A program made the position numbers and the translations under genes. The notes under the pieces were generated by a model. The model made no database searches, was not told the DNA's origin, and was given only the letters and a program-made list of their open reading frames with translations. From Paramacrobiotus metropolitanus (lineage: Eukaryota; Tardigrada; Eutardigrada; Parachela; Macrobiotidae), in assembly GCF_019649055.1 (NCBI RefSeq), contig NW_026570246.1, forward strand, positions 1,240,001 to 1,304,000: a stretch of 64,000 nt of DNA, in the 5' to 3' direction. Of the stretch, positions 63,713 through 64,000 are shown piece by piece (position 1 is the stretch's first letter; each line of letters opens with the position of its first letter).

Positions 63713-64000
63713 GTATACCTATATACTAAGATTAAAAGGTCATCGACTAATGATTTGACATATGCACACACGCAGATGGAAAAGGTCACTCATTAACTAG
63801 TCGATATTTGCATGTTGAACGTAGAAACCAGTTATTTACATTTTCCAGTCCGCTCAGAGGTTGCTAAATACTCTGTGATTCCAATTATTGATACGTGATT
63901 AGCCATGATTTGCACCGGATGAAGTGCGTAATCGAATGCTTTGTACCGTAATGTAAATTCATTGTGGCTCATATGAATCATATGTGCAGATTCGTTATGC

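Overview
This is eukaryotic genomic DNA, moderately AT-rich, carrying nine recognisable multi-exon genes (one cut by each edge of the window) plus one tentative gene. Introns mostly follow GT-AG and run from about 60 bp to over 5 kb. The gene set (a masquerade-like clip-domain protease homologue, a CYP3-clan P450, a group I mGluR, an Orb2-type CPEB) indicates an invertebrate animal, most likely an ecdysozoan. A tardigrade is my best guess, but nothing in the window proves it. All exon joins below were made by eye from reading frame, splice consensus and family similarity.

Layout. 2-3320 (+): 3' part of a masquerade-like serine protease homologue whose catalytic Ser is Gly. 4469-7059 (+): unrecognised secreted or type II membrane protein, His/Lys/Asp-rich, with three furin-type RRKR sites. 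8408-9755 (+): extracellular Cu/Zn superoxide dismutase. 10503-10860 (-): decayed RlpA/expansin-like gene. 12072-13004 (-): possible Cys-rich gene. 13144-25784 (+): complete 14-exon group I metabotropic glutamate receptor. 26127-27606 (-): malonyl-CoA decarboxylase with its catalytic part intact but no N-terminal exons, next to a 200-bp tandem duplication and a dead LINE (about 27990-29484). 29886-34201 (+): mitochondrial isoleucyl-tRNA synthetase. 36922-39128 (+): MARCHF5-type mitochondrial E3 ligase. 43721-57001 (+): CPEB2/3/4-type RNA-binding protein, followed by a T-rich 3' region with ten UUUUAU elements. 60508-63712 (+): 5' part of a cytochrome P450 that runs off the right edge.

The genes are ordinary separate eukaryotic transcription units. 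Loose themes are extracellular defence (protease homologue, SOD, the His-rich secreted protein), mitochondria (IARS2, MARCHF5, perhaps MLYCD) and neuronal or translational regulation (mGluR, CPEB). I saw no tRNA, rRNA or CRISPR. The least explained items are the three-RRKR secreted protein, the RlpA-like pseudogene, the minus-strand Cys-rich exons beside mGluR, and the rearranged 5' end of MLYCD.
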